Of a stretch of DNA of 64,000 nucleotides, positions 8,337 through 17,662 are shown piece by piece. Within the stretch, counting starts at the first letter, position 1; each line of letters begins with the position of its first letter. The position numbers were made by a program, and so were the translations under genes. The stretch comes from Bradyrhizobium sp. Tv2a-2 (lineage in GTDB: Bacteria > Pseudomonadota > Alphaproteobacteria > Rhizobiales > Xanthobacteraceae): assembly GCF_000472425.1 (NCBI RefSeq), contig NZ_AXAI01000004.1:62001-126000 (forward strand), read 5' to 3'. A model generated the notes under the pieces. The model was not told where the DNA came from. It did no database searches and saw only the letters and a list, made by a program, of their open reading frames with translations.

Positions 8337-10841
8337 CTAGTAAAGCCCGCCGGTGCCCGGCCGCATGATGTTGCCGGCGTCCGGTGTCACCCCTTGCGGA
8401 ACCATGGTGCGGTTGCCGTCGGCATCGGCTACACCGATCACGCTGTAATTGTCAGGCGGCGCCGTGCCCGGCTTGAAGGCTTCCAGAATCGTTCGACCGG
8501 AGTCGCCGGGACCGGCGCGCATGCCGGACTTGGCGTCGACGCGGATCAGCTTGATGCCGGCCGGAACCTTGAACGGAATCGCTGCCTTGTCGGCGAGCGC
8601 AAGCTTCAAGAAATCGCGCGCGATCGGCGCGGCCAGGTGACCGCCGGTGGCCGCGTTGCCCCTGCCCAGCGGACGCGGCTTGTCATAGCCCATATAGATG
8701 CCGACCGCGATATCGGGCGAGAAGCCCACGAACCAGGCGTCCTTGGCCTCGTTGGTGGTGCCGGTCTTGCCGGCGATCGGCTTGCCGACCTCTTTCACCG
8801 CAGTAGCGGTACCGGCCTGCACCACACCCTCGAGCATCGAGGTGATCTGATAGGCGGTCATGGAATCCAGTACCTGTTCGCGACGGTCGACGAGCTGCGG
8901 CTCGGGCTGGTTCTTCCAGCCATCCGGCACGTCGCAGCCGCGGCATTCGCGGGCGTCGTGCTTGTAGATGGTGTGGCCGTAGCGATCCTGGATGCGATCG
9001 ATCAGGGTCGGCTTCACGCGCCGGCCGCCGTTGGCGATCATGGAGTAGGCCGTGACCATGCGCAGCGCCGTGGTCTCGCCAGCGCCGAGCGCGTAGGAGA
9101 GATAGTTCGGCAGCTCGTCATAGACGCCGAAGCGGCGCGCATATTCGCTGATCAAGGGCATGCCGATGTCCTGCGCGAGCCGCACCGTCACCGTGTTCAG
9201 CGACAGCCGAAGCGCATTGCGAAGCGTGGTCGGCCCCTGATATTTTCCGTTGGAGAAGTTTTCCGGCCGCCAGACTCCGCCGCCCTGCCCCTGATCGATC
9301 TCGATCGGCGCGTCGATCACCTGGGTCGAGGGCGTATAGCCATTATCGAGCGCTGCTGAATAGACGATCGGCTTGAACGACGAGCCGGGCTGCCGATAGG
9401 CCTGCGTGGCGCGATTGAACTGGCTCTGGTCGAAGGAGAAGCCGCCGACCATGGCGAGCACGCGCCCGGTCCAGGGATCCATCACCACCATGGCGCCCGA
9501 GACTTCCGGCACCTGCCGCAGCCTGTATTGGCCCTCGACCGGATTGCCATCCTTGAAGAGCGGATCGGCGTAGACCACGTCGCCCGGCTGCAGCACCTGC
9601 GACACCGCCGTGGGCGTCTTGCCCTTGAACGCGCCATAGGTGGGCCTGGCCCATCGCACGCCGTCGAGCGTGACGATGCCGGTCTCGCGCTGCTTGGAGA
9701 TTGCGCCGCCGAGCTCGCGGCCTGGCTGGAAGCCGATGCGCGCGGACTGTTCGCTGGTCTCGAGCACGACCGCCATCCGCCATGGCGAGATGTCGGACAG
9801 CGCCTTGATGTCGGCGAGCTTCACGCCCCAGTCGCCGGAGATGTCGAGCTTGGAGATCGCACCGCGATAACCCTGCTGCTCATCATAATTGACAAGGCCG
9901 GCGACCATGGTCTTGCGCGCCTCCAGCTGGATCTTCGGATCCAGCGTGGTGCGCACCGACAGGCCGCCCTCATAGAGCTTCTTCTCGCCATACCGCTCGA
10001 AGATGTCGCGACGCACTTCCTCGGCGAAATATTCACCGGCGAAGATGTGCGCGGAGGTGGGATGGCTGGTGACAGTCAGCGGCGATTTGCGGGCCTTGTC
10101 GGCGTCCGCCACACTGATCCAACCGTTCTCCTGCAGGCGGTCGATCACATAATTGCGCCGCTCGACCGCACGATCGTGGTTGCGCACCGGATGCAGCGCC
10201 CCGGGCATCTTCGGCAACGCCGCGAGATAAGCCGCTTCCGCGACGGTGAGCTCGTTCACCGACTTGTCGAAATAGACCAGCGAGGCCGCGGCAATGCCGT
10301 AGGCGCCAAGGCCGAGATAGATTTCGTTCAGATAGAGCTCGAGGATCTTGTCCTTGGAATAGGTGCGCTCAAGCCGCATCGCGAGCAGCGCTTCCTTGAT
10401 CTTGCGGCTGAAGGACACCTCGTTGGTGAAGAAGAAATTCTTCGCGACCTGCTGGGTGATCGTGGAGGCGCCCTGCGGACGCCTGTTGGAGCCGTAGTTC
10501 TGGGCATAGAGGATCGCGGCGCGCGCCATGCCGGTGTAATCGATGCCGCCATGCTCATAGAAGTTCTTGTCCTCGGCCGCGAGGAAAGCGTTGATCACGA
10601 GCTTTGGCACCGCCTGGATCGGTAGATAGAGCCTGCGTTCCTTGGCGTATTCGGCGAGCAGCGAGCCATCGGCCGCGTGCACGCGCGTCATCACCGGCGG
10701 CTCATAATCCTGCAACTGCGAATAGTCCGGCAAATCCTGGGAGAAATGCCAGATCAGCCCGGCGACGCCAGCCACGCCCACGAGGAACACGACCGTTCCG
10801 GCGGCGAACAGGAAACCCAGGAACCGCACCAGCAAGCGCAT
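8337..10841 (-). CDS. mrcA: Penicillin-binding protein 1A (bifunctional transglycosylase/transpeptidase)
   Basis: 834 residues. An N-terminal membrane anchor (residues ~5-32) is followed by the glycosyltransferase-51 domain with AAEDKNFYEHGGIDY (catalytic Glu ~90) and STITQQVAKNFF. The transpeptidase domain has all three penicillin-binding motifs: SSFK (487-490), SLN (547-549) and KTGT (692-695). Between them (about 320-450) is the OB-like insertion typical of PBP1A. The enzyme polymerises lipid II into glycan strands and cross-links stem peptides in the periplasm. It is transcribed towards prfB; the ~120-base spacer holds a near-direct repeat (CGCGCAAAGCGC, 8281-8307) and no obvious terminator. 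The amidase gene lies upstream on the same strand, and both act in cell wall growth. Confidence 0.95.
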   Translation of the reverse strand: MRLLVRFLGFLFAAGTVVFLVGVAGVAGLIWHFSQDLPDYSQLQDYEPPVMTRVHAADGSLLAEYAKERRLYLPIQAVPKLVINAFLAAEDKNFYEHGGIDYTGMARAAILYAQNYGSNRRPQGASTITQQVAKNFFFTNEVSFSRKIKEALLAMRLERTYSKDKILELYLNEIYLGLGAYGIAAASLVYFDKSVNELTVAEAAYLAALPKMPGALHPVRNHDRAVERRNYVIDRLQENGWISVADADKARKSPLTVTSHPTSAHIFAGEYFAEEVRRDIFERYGEKKLYEGGLSVRTTLDPKIQLEARKTMVAGLVNYDEQQGYRGAISKLDISGDWGVKLADIKALSDISPWRMAVVLETSEQSARIGFQPGRELGGAISKQRETGIVTLDGVRWARPTYGAFKGKTPTAVSQVLQPGDVVYADPLFKDGNPVEGQYRLRQVPEVSGAMVVMDPWTGRVLAMVGGFSFDQSQFNRATQAYRQPGSSFKPIVYSAALDNGYTPSTQVIDAPIEIDQGQGGGVWRPENFSNGKYQGPTTLRNALRLSLNTVTVRLAQDIGMPLISEYARRFGVYDELPNYLSYALGAGETTALRMVTAYSMIANGGRRVKPTLIDRIQDRYGHTIYKHDARECRGCDVPDGWKNQPEPQLVDRREQVLDSMTAYQITSMLEGVVQAGTATAVKEVGKPIAGKTGTTNEAKDAWFVGFSPDIAVGIYMGYDKPRPLGRGNAATGGHLAAPIARDFLKLALADKAAIPFKVPAGIKLIRVDAKSGMRAGPGDSGRTILEAFKPGTAPPDNYSVIGVADADGNRTMVPQGVTPDAGNIMRPGTGGLY

Positions 10842-11028
10842 GCTAAATCAATCCGCTCCAACCCATGCGCCGTGATTGTCTTTGGCGCTTTTCAAAAAAG
10901 GACGTTCCGGCGTTCCTTCGGGCCGGCTACATTTGTCGGCGAGGCCGGAACCTTTCAAAACGATTCCCGGCGCCCCGCACCTATACGTCCGCCGCTGTGG
11001 CCAAACTAGGGCTTAAGGCAATCTCTCC

Positions 11029-12318
11029 TTAGTTCGACGGACCTGCGGTGGCCAGCCGCTTGGCCAGAAAGGCGTCGATTGCCTGAGCCATCGACGCCGC
11101 CGTCTTGCTGCGCCAGCCATCTGAAACCAGATGCTCCATGTCGCCCTTGTTGGACACATAGCCGAGTTCGACCAGCACGGAAGGCACGTCCGGAGCTTTC
11201 AGCACCCGAAAGCCTGCCGACTTCAGCGGGTTCTTGTGCATCCGCGTGGAGGTCTTCATCTCTCCCATCAACGTTCGCGCAAAGCGATTTGAAAAGGTGC
11301 GGGTTTCCCGCTGCGCCAGGTCGATCAGGATGTCGGCCACGTCAGTCGGCTCGTCGGTCAGATTGACCCCGCCGATGGCGTCTGCCCGGTTTTCCGCGTC
11401 AGCCAGGCGCTGGGCTTCGGCGTCGGAGGCCTTGTCGGACAGGGTGTAAATGGTCGCGCCCTGTGCATCGCCCTCGCCTTTGGGCAGCGCGTCGGCATGA
11501 ATCGAGACGAACAGCGCGGCCTTCTCGTCATGAGCGATTTTCACCCGGTCATTCAGGGGAATGAAAGTGTCGTCGGATCGGGTCATCACCACCCGGTATT
11601 TGCCGCTCTTCTCCAGGCGGTCGCGCAGGGCAATGCCGAAGGCCAGCACGACGTTCTTTTCTGCCTCGCTACCCGACTGGGTACCGTTGTCGACCCCGCC
11701 ATGGCCGGGATCGACTACGACAACCGGCCTGGGATCGACAGGCTGCGCCGGTTTGGCGGCAGGCACGGTCTGTGGCGGAGTGATCAAGGGCGGCGCATCG
11801 GGGACCGCGGGCTTCAGTGCAAGGGCGGCGTCCTGGTTCAGGGCCTCGGTGAAGGCCGCCTGATCAACCTCTTCCAATTCAAGCACTAACCGCGCCGGCT
11901 GGCCGTTGGCGGCCTCCATCATCTTGGCGCTGGTAATGCGCACCGGGCCGGTGAGGTCGAACACGAATCGGGAGCCACCCGGCATCACCATGCCGTATCG
12001 GAACGCCCGGACCAAGCCGCGCCCGTTGACACCAACCCCCGTTGGCAGGCGGAAACTCACCTGCCCCATGTCCAGGACCACCCGGTAGGGGTTGGGCAGC
12101 GCAAAAGCACGGAAGGCGACCGGCTTGTCGAGATCCAGGACGAATCGGGTCTGCTTGGTATCGCCCGCCAGGCGCGCATCCGACACGATCGGAAGGCTTG
12201 GGGCGGTCATCGGCGCCTGCTCGTCGGCGCGCGCCGGCCCGGTGCCGGCGCACGACAATGCTGCGGCGCACAATAGCGCGCGGCCTAGCAAAAGGCCCTG
12301 TTTTGTGCCGCTAGTCAC
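11029..12318 (-). CDS. N-acetylmuramoyl-L-alanine amidase with AMIN domain (AmiC-like)
   Basis: 429 residues: signal peptide (GRALLCAAALSCAGTGPARA), AMIN domain (about residues 45-150) that localises such enzymes at the septum, a proline-rich linker, then an Amidase_3 domain. Zinc ligands are visible as H206 in VVDPGHGGVD, the Glu in GSEAEKN and H274 in SIHADA; the catalytic Glu is in VELGYVSNKGD. The enzyme splits the bond between N-acetylmuramic acid and L-alanine of the stem peptide during cell separation. Its gene is followed by mrcA on the same strand. The M23 protein at the window start is the kind of protein that activates such amidases, but no functional link can be shown here. Confidence 0.93.
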   Translation of the reverse strand: MTSGTKQGLLLGRALLCAAALSCAGTGPARADEQAPMTAPSLPIVSDARLAGDTKQTRFVLDLDKPVAFRAFALPNPYRVVLDMGQVSFRLPTGVGVNGRGLVRAFRYGMVMPGGSRFVFDLTGPVRITSAKMMEAANGQPARLVLELEEVDQAAFTEALNQDAALALKPAVPDAPPLITPPQTVPAAKPAQPVDPRPVVVVDPGHGGVDNGTQSGSEAEKNVVLAFGIALRDRLEKSGKYRVVMTRSDDTFIPLNDRVKIAHDEKAALFVSIHADALPKGEGDAQGATIYTLSDKASDAEAQRLADAENRADAIGGVNLTDEPTDVADILIDLAQRETRTFSNRFARTLMGEMKTSTRMHKNPLKSAGFRVLKAPDVPSVLVELGYVSNKGDMEHLVSDGWRSKTAASMAQAIDAFLAKRLATAGPSN

Positions 12319-13014
12319 TGAATCCCTCGCCTCCGAACAGGCCTTTTAGCGCAATAGAACCACAGGGTTAACGGCGCCCTAATGTTGATTGCGTGAATAA
12401 AACGGAGTGTGGCAGGCATATGACGCTCTCCCGACGCTCCCTTGCGCGGGGGCGCCAATCCACGTATGTAACACGTGCTGACGGCCATTTACTGCCAGTT
12501 GTGTCGCGTTCAGCCGCCCGTGTGGCGCCGGAACCTTAAATTTTTAAGATTCCAGCGTTTTCCACTCTCCGTAAAGCCAGCGCGTGCCGCGCGGCCGATC
12601 GGAGACGTGGTTCTCAAGCCCGAGCGGCCTTCAGTCCCAGGCGCGTTTGTTTTGGGGACAGCGGCATAGCCAGATACCGGGGCCCCCGACAAGGGCCTCA
12701 TCCGAAGGTGAGCGCCTGAAAGCGCCATCGAACGGCCTTCAGCAACCGACCAGGCGGCCAATTCTGCCGCCAACTGTTCCAGACGGGCCGACGCTTGATG
12801 CGCCAGACTGTAATGCCGACCAAAGCTAGCGGAAGACCCGCGCCGATGCGGAGCCAAGGCTCCGTCCGTCGCTTTCCTTCGCGAGGCTCGGCAGGGCGCC
12901 CCGGGTTGCGTTTCGGCCTTCCCCTCACCCCCGAATCAGGTGGACCGTCGCGTCACCCGGCGGCGCGGCATGCGCTTCCCTTGACCCACGCGCCCCGCCT
13001 TCAAGAGTTTAAAG
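12319..13014. other. Divergent amidase/rne intergenic region, probable long rne leader
   Basis: About 700 bases without a convincing gene: the short open frames on both strands lack ribosome sites and recognisable protein character. It must contain the promoters of both the amidase (minus) and rne (plus). RNase E genes in other bacteria have long 5' leaders through which the enzyme destabilises its own messenger; a similar role here is an inference. I see no clear operator or riboswitch. Confidence 0.5.
12343..12371 (-). promoter_or_regulatory. Candidate sigma-70-type promoter for the amidase gene
   Basis: On the minus strand TTAACC (12371-12366), a 17-base spacer and TAAAAG (12348-12343) match the -35 and -10 consensus at 4 of 6 positions each, just upstream of the amidase start at 12318. 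This is a visual match only. Confidence 0.3.
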
Positions 13015-16000
13015 ATGCCGAACAAAATGTTGATCGATGCCACCCACCCGGAAGAGACCCGGGTTGTCGTGGTCCGCGGCAATCGCGTCGAGGAGTTTGA
13101 TTTCGAGACCGCCCAGCGCAAGCAGCTGCGCGGCAATATCTACCTCGCGAAAGTCACGCGGGTCGAACCGTCGCTGCAGGCGGCCTTTGTCGAATATGGC
13201 GGCAATCGCCACGGCTTCCTGGCCTTCAGCGAAATCCACCCCGATTACTACCAGATCCCAGTCGCCGACCGGCAGGCGCTGATCGAGGCCGAGGAACGCG
13301 CCCATCGCGAGGCCGAGGAAGAGACCGAGAATCGTTCCAGCCGCCGCCGCTCGCGCCACCGCAACATGCGCCGCCGCGGCCATGGCGACCGTGTCCGCAG
13401 CGCGGTGGTCGAAGCCGCTGAGGCGCCGGCCAATGGCGAAGCACCGGTCGTCGAGCACAGCGAACATCAGGATGCTGCACATTACGACGCTGAACACACC
13501 CTGCCCGAACATGGCTACGACGAGGCCGGCGAGCATCCGACGCCGCCACTGTCGATCGCGGCGGAACTCGGCGCGCATGCCCACGACGACGAAGGCATTG
13601 ATGATCACGGTCACGACGAAGATCACCACGGCCACGAAGGCCATGACGATGAGCATATCGAGCACGAAGCGCATGACGCCGTAGGCGGAACCGGCGTTCC
13701 GCCGCCACTTCCCGAAGTTCCGGCTTCGCTCGCCGCAGTCGCCCCCGACGTGCTTGAATCGCCTGATGTCCGCGAGGTCCACGACCACACCAAGAACGAG
13801 GTCGAGACCCTCGAGCACGGCGAGGCCGTGTCCGTGACCTCCGACGTCCACACCGACGAACCTGCCGCCGGCGAGGATCACGCCGCGCCGGTGGGTGAAC
13901 AGCACGCAGCCCCCGTGGGCGACGACACCGATGAGGATGACGAGGACGGCGAGGACACCGAGGAAGAAGATCTCGTCGAATCCGTCGGCGGTGACGATGT
14001 GCTGGAAGAGGTGCCGGAGCGCTCGTTCCGTCCGCGCCGTCAGTATAAGATCCAGGAAGTCATCAAGCGCCGGCAGGTCATGCTGGTGCAGGTCGTCAAG
14101 GAAGAGCGCGGCAACAAGGGCGCGGCGCTGACCACCTATCTGTCGCTCGCCGGCCGCTATGCCGTCTTGATGCCCAACACCGCGCGGGGCGGCGGCATCA
14201 GCCGCAAGATTACCTCCGCACAGGACCGTTCACGCCTGAAGGAAGTGGTGCAGGATCTCGACGTGCCCGAGGGCATGGGCATCATCCTGCGCACCGCGGG
14301 CGCCTCGCGCACCCCGCCGGAGATCAAGCGCGACTTCGAATATCTGATCCGGCTGTGGGAGACGGTGCGCGACACCACGCTGAAATCGCAGGCGCCGACC
14401 CTGGTCTATGAAGAGGGCTCGCTGATCAAGCGCTCGCTGCGCGATCTCTACAACAAGGAGATCGACGAGATCCTGGTCGCCGGCGAGGCCGGCTACCGCG
14501 AGGCGCATGACTTCATGAAGATGCTGATGCCGACCAATGTGAGGGCGGTGAAGCAGTATCGCGACGGTCAGCCGCTGTTCTCCCGCATGGGGGTGGAGAG
14601 CCAGCTGGATGCGATGTTCTCTCCCGTCGTGCAGTTGCGCTCCGGCGGCTACATCGTAATCAACCAGACCGAGGCGCTGGTCTCGATCGACGTGAATTCC
14701 GGCCGCGCCACCCGTGAGCACCACATCGAGGACACCGCGCTGAAGACGAATCTGGAGGCGGCCGAGGAGGTCGCGCGCCAACTTCGCCTGCGTGACCTGG
14801 CCGGCCTCATCGTCATCGACTTCATCGACATGGACGAGAAGCGCAACAACCGCGCGGTCGAGCGCAAGCTCTCCGACTGCCTGCGGCAGGATCGCGCGCG
14901 CATCCAGGTCGGCCGCATCTCGCATTTCGGCCTTCTCGAGATGTCGCGCCAGCGCATCCGCGCCAGCGTGCTGGAGAGCTCGACCGAGCCCTGCCCGCAA
15001 TGCGGCGGCACCGGTCATGTACGCTCGGTCTCCTCGGTCGCGCTGCAGCTGTTGCGCGGGCTCGAAGAGACCCTGATGAAGGGCGCGACCCACAATCTCG
15101 TGGTCCGCACCCGCACCGACGTGGCGCTCTATGTGCTCAATCACAAGCGCGGCCACCTGCGCGACCTCGAGAACAGCTTCAAGGTCACGCTCGCGGTCAT
15201 CGCCGATCCCTCCGTCAGCGGCCAGCAATCCTACATCATCGACCGCGGCGAGCAGGTGCACACGTTGGAGGCCGCCAAGGCGCTGCTTGCGGCGCAGGCG
15301 GCTGCCTCTCCACCGCCCGCGGCGGACGAGGCTTACGACGACGACGAGGCCTTCGATATCGAGAGCGAATCCGAGGTCGAGACCGAGGAGACCGAAGGGC
15401 TTACCGAGGAAGCCTCAGCCGAGGGCGACGGTCAGCGCCGCAAGCGGCGCCGGCGCCGGCGTGGCCGCGGCGAGGCCCGCGAGGCGGCTCAGGCTCAAGA
15501 CTCCCCGCGCGAGGAGCAGGAGGGTCTTGCGGCCGAGCAGCGACCGATGTCCGAGGGCCAGGGAGCAGGCGCGTTCGAAGAGGCCGAGGGCGACGACGAG
15601 GAATCCGAGGACATTGCGGGCGTGGCGCGAGCTGATCAGCCTCCGGGCGAACGGCGGCCGCGCCGTCGTGGCCGTCGCGGTGGACGCCGCCGACGTGGTG
15701 GCGGAGGCGCGGACAGTGCCTTGGACGAAGGATTGGCCGGCTCGATCAGCGACGAGTTCGTGCCGCTGCCGACGCCCGAAGTAACCGAGGCGGTCGCGGA
15801 TTTCGACGGCGATGGCGCCCCGCCGAGCGCACCCGAGGCTTTGCCCGAGCCGGTTACCCCGGCGGCGGCGCAGCCGATCACGACTTTCAGCGAGCCCGAG
15901 GTGGCGAGCGCACCTCAGGCCGAAGCCGAACACTCGGAAAAGGCGCCGCGGCGCTCCACGGTGCGCGAGAAGGTCAGCTTCCTGTCTGCCGCTCAGCCGG

Positions 16001-16155
16001 AAGCGGCACCCGCGCCGGTCGCGGTGAGCGAGGCCGAGCCGCAGCCCACCCCGGTCGAGGCGGAGCCGTCGGTGGCGCAACCGGCCGAGCCGGCCGCAGA
16101 AGCCGGCCCGCGTCGCGCCGGCTGGTGGTCGCGTCGCTTCGGCAACCGCGAATAA
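13015..16155 (+). CDS. rne: Ribonuclease E, with S1 domain split by an acidic His-rich insertion
   Basis: 1046 residues from ATG 13015 (MPNKMLIDATHPEETRVVVV, the normal opening). The S1 RNA-binding domain begins normally (NIYLAKVTRVEPSLQAAFVE, GGNRHGFLAF). It is then interrupted by roughly 240 residues rich in Glu, Asp and His before resuming at YKIQEVIKRRQVMLVQVVKE. The catalytic core is intact: Mg-binding aspartates in VSIDVNSG (D559) and LIVIDFIDMD (D602), and the Zn-link cysteines C660-x-x-C663 (CPQCGGTG). The C-terminal ~350 residues are disordered, with two Arg-rich RNA-binding patches (KRRRRRRGRG; RRPRRRGRRGGRRRRGG) and acidic stretches, where degradosome partners bind in other species. 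It processes rRNA and tRNA and starts mRNA decay. Confidence 0.97.
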   Translation: MPNKMLIDATHPEETRVVVVRGNRVEEFDFETAQRKQLRGNIYLAKVTRVEPSLQAAFVEYGGNRHGFLAFSEIHPDYYQIPVADRQALIEAEERAHREAEEETENRSSRRRSRHRNMRRRGHGDRVRSAVVEAAEAPANGEAPVVEHSEHQDAAHYDAEHTLPEHGYDEAGEHPTPPLSIAAELGAHAHDDEGIDDHGHDEDHHGHEGHDDEHIEHEAHDAVGGTGVPPPLPEVPASLAAVAPDVLESPDVREVHDHTKNEVETLEHGEAVSVTSDVHTDEPAAGEDHAAPVGEQHAAPVGDDTDEDDEDGEDTEEEDLVESVGGDDVLEEVPERSFRPRRQYKIQEVIKRRQVMLVQVVKEERGNKGAALTTYLSLAGRYAVLMPNTARGGGISRKITSAQDRSRLKEVVQDLDVPEGMGIILRTAGASRTPPEIKRDFEYLIRLWETVRDTTLKSQAPTLVYEEGSLIKRSLRDLYNKEIDEILVAGEAGYREAHDFMKMLMPTNVRAVKQYRDGQPLFSRMGVESQLDAMFSPVVQLRSGGYIVINQTEALVSIDVNSGRATREHHIEDTALKTNLEAAEEVARQLRLRDLAGLIVIDFIDMDEKRNNRAVERKLSDCLRQDRARIQVGRISHFGLLEMSRQRIRASVLESSTEPCPQCGGTGHVRSVSSVALQLLRGLEETLMKGATHNLVVRTRTDVALYVLNHKRGHLRDLENSFKVTLAVIADPSVSGQQSYIIDRGEQVHTLEAAKALLAAQAAASPPPAADEAYDDDEAFDIESESEVETEETEGLTEEASAEGDGQRRKRRRRRRGRGEAREAAQAQDSPREEQEGLAAEQRPMSEGQGAGAFEEAEGDDEESEDIAGVARADQPPGERRPRRRGRRGGRRRRGGGGADSALDEGLAGSISDEFVPLPTPEVTEAVADFDGDGAPPSAPEALPEPVTPAAAQPITTFSEPEVASAPQAEAEHSEKAPRRSTVREKVSFLSAAQPEAAPAPVAVSEAEPQPTPVEAEPSVAQPAEPAAEAGPRRAGWWSRRFGNRE

Positions 16156-16186
16156 TCGCGATAATAATGTAAGCAATCGAACCAAA

Positions 16187-16212
16187 GCCGCCCGGCAAAG
16201 CCGGGCGGTTTC
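16187..16212 (+). terminator. Terminator between rne and the convergent aminotransferase gene
   Basis: A perfect 9-bp stem CCGCCCGGC / GCCGGGCGG with an AAA loop, preceded by AAAG and followed by TTTCTT. The A/T flanks suggest it could serve both strands. Confidence 0.85.
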
Positions 16213-16229
16213 TTGCTCGATTTGCTCTC

Positions 16230-16258
16230 GTCATTCCGGGGCGCGAATCCGGAATCTA
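16230..16258. repeat. Short palindromic (REP-like) repeat
   Basis: GTCATTCCGGGG followed by ATCCGGAAT forms a dyad (ATTCCGG / CCGGAAT). A related GTCATTCCGGGG core occurs in inverted orientation at 36874-36910, which suggests a dispersed intergenic repeat family. Confidence 0.45.
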
Positions 16259-16300
16259 CAGCCTTGTGGGCGTACGCGCCGGCGAAGGCCGTAAAACGAC

Positions 16301-17488
16301 TCAGCCCAACCAGCACGCGATCCGCGCCACCGCTTCCCGCATGTCGTCGGCCGAGCGGGCGTAGGAAAAGCGGATGAAGTTGCGGCCATGGATGGGATCG
16401 AAGTCGATGCCGGGGGTCGCCGCGACATGGGCCTCCTCCAGCATGGTCTTGGCAAAGGCGTAGCTGTCGGCAGTGAAGTCGGAGACGTCGGCATAGAGAT
16501 AGAAGGCGCCGTCGGCGGGCAGGAATTTGGTGAGCCCCGCTCGCGGCAGCCCCTCGATCAGGATGCGGCGGTTCTCCACATAACCGCGCTTGACCGCCTC
16601 CATCTCCTGTCGCCCGTCGAAGGCGGCTTCGGCCGCGAGCTGCGACAGGGTCGGCACCGAAATGGCGAGATTCTGCTGCAGCCGCTCGATCGGGCGCACC
16701 AGCGCCTCCGGCACCACCATCCAGCCGACCCGCCAGCCGGTCATGCAGAAATACTTCGAGAACGAGTTGATGACGAGCGCATACGGCGAGAGCTCGGCCG
16801 CGGTCACCGCGGGAAAGGCATAGTCGAGACCATGATAGATCTCGTCGGAAATGAAGCGGATCCCCGCGCCCTCGGCCGCCGCGATCAACCCGGTCAGCGT
16901 GTCCCGCGACATCATGGTACCGGTCGGATTGGCCGGGCTGCCCACCAGGACGCCCTTCAGCGGCGCCTTGCGGTGGGCGGCGAGCAGCGCCTCGCCGGTC
17001 AGAGCATGCCTCGTGTCGCCCGAAGTTTCGATCAACACCGGCTCGCAGCCGAGCGCGGTCAGGATATGGCGGTAAGGCGGATAACCGGGCACCGTGACCG
17101 CGACGCGGTCACCGGGCGCGAACATCGCCAGAAACCCCAGGATGAACGCGCCGGAGGAGCCCGTGGTAACCACGATACGCCCCACGTCAACGTCGCAAGC
17201 ATAGGCTTCTCGGTAATGACGGGCGATGCGCTCGCGCAAGGAAAGGACGCCGAGCGCCGATGTGTAATCGATTCGCGCCGCATCGAGCGCCCGGCGGGCC
17301 GCGGCAATCGCAGTTTTCGGCGCGGGCGCGGCGGGTTGGCCGACCTCCATGTGAATCACATGGCCGCCAGCGGCCTCGATGCGCTCGGCCGCGGCCATCA
17401 CGTCCATCACCATGAACGGCGGGACGTCGCTGCGCGCGGAGGCTGCCTTCAGGAGTTCCAGGTGATCTCGCACTGTCGCGTCGCGCAT
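16301..17488 (-). CDS. PLP-dependent class I/II aminotransferase
   Basis: 395 residues, a complete fold-type I aminotransferase. VTTGSSGAFILGF and PGYPPYRHIL line the cofactor pocket, SPANPTGTMM and SDEIYHGLDY are the conserved Asn and Asp/Tyr motifs, and NSFSKYFCMTGWRVGW contains the PLP lysine (SFSK). The family moves an amino group between an amino acid and a 2-oxo acid in the cytoplasm; this subgroup is often annotated as aspartate or alanine aminotransferase, but substrate cannot be assigned by eye. The gene stands alone, convergent to rne and divergent from the M48 protease gene. An internal ATG at residue 23 is an alternative start. Confidence 0.9.
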   Translation of the reverse strand: MRDATVRDHLELLKAASARSDVPPFMVMDVMAAAERIEAAGGHVIHMEVGQPAAPAPKTAIAAARRALDAARIDYTSALGVLSLRERIARHYREAYACDVDVGRIVVTTGSSGAFILGFLAMFAPGDRVAVTVPGYPPYRHILTALGCEPVLIETSGDTRHALTGEALLAAHRKAPLKGVLVGSPANPTGTMMSRDTLTGLIAAAEGAGIRFISDEIYHGLDYAFPAVTAAELSPYALVINSFSKYFCMTGWRVGWMVVPEALVRPIERLQQNLAISVPTLSQLAAEAAFDGRQEMEAVKRGYVENRRILIEGLPRAGLTKFLPADGAFYLYADVSDFTADSYAFAKTMLEEAHVAATPGIDFDPIHGRNFIRFSYARSADDMREAVARIACWLG

Positions 17489-17662
17489 CGATATCTGCTA
17501 TTTCGGTTCAAACCGGAACAGGCATCCCATTACCAGTGAGGGGTGCCCCAGACTAGCCGCATTCGGCGGTTTGTTAGGGCATAGCCGGTATCGGGCCCGT
17601 CGCCAATCGCCAAAACTGAACACTAGAATCCAACCCTAATCCGCATCATCAAAGACCGCGCA

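Noticed and set aside
12510..12857. 115-codon minus-strand frame in the rne leader
   Set aside because: No ribosome site, composition follows the GC bias of the leader, and no family resemblance.
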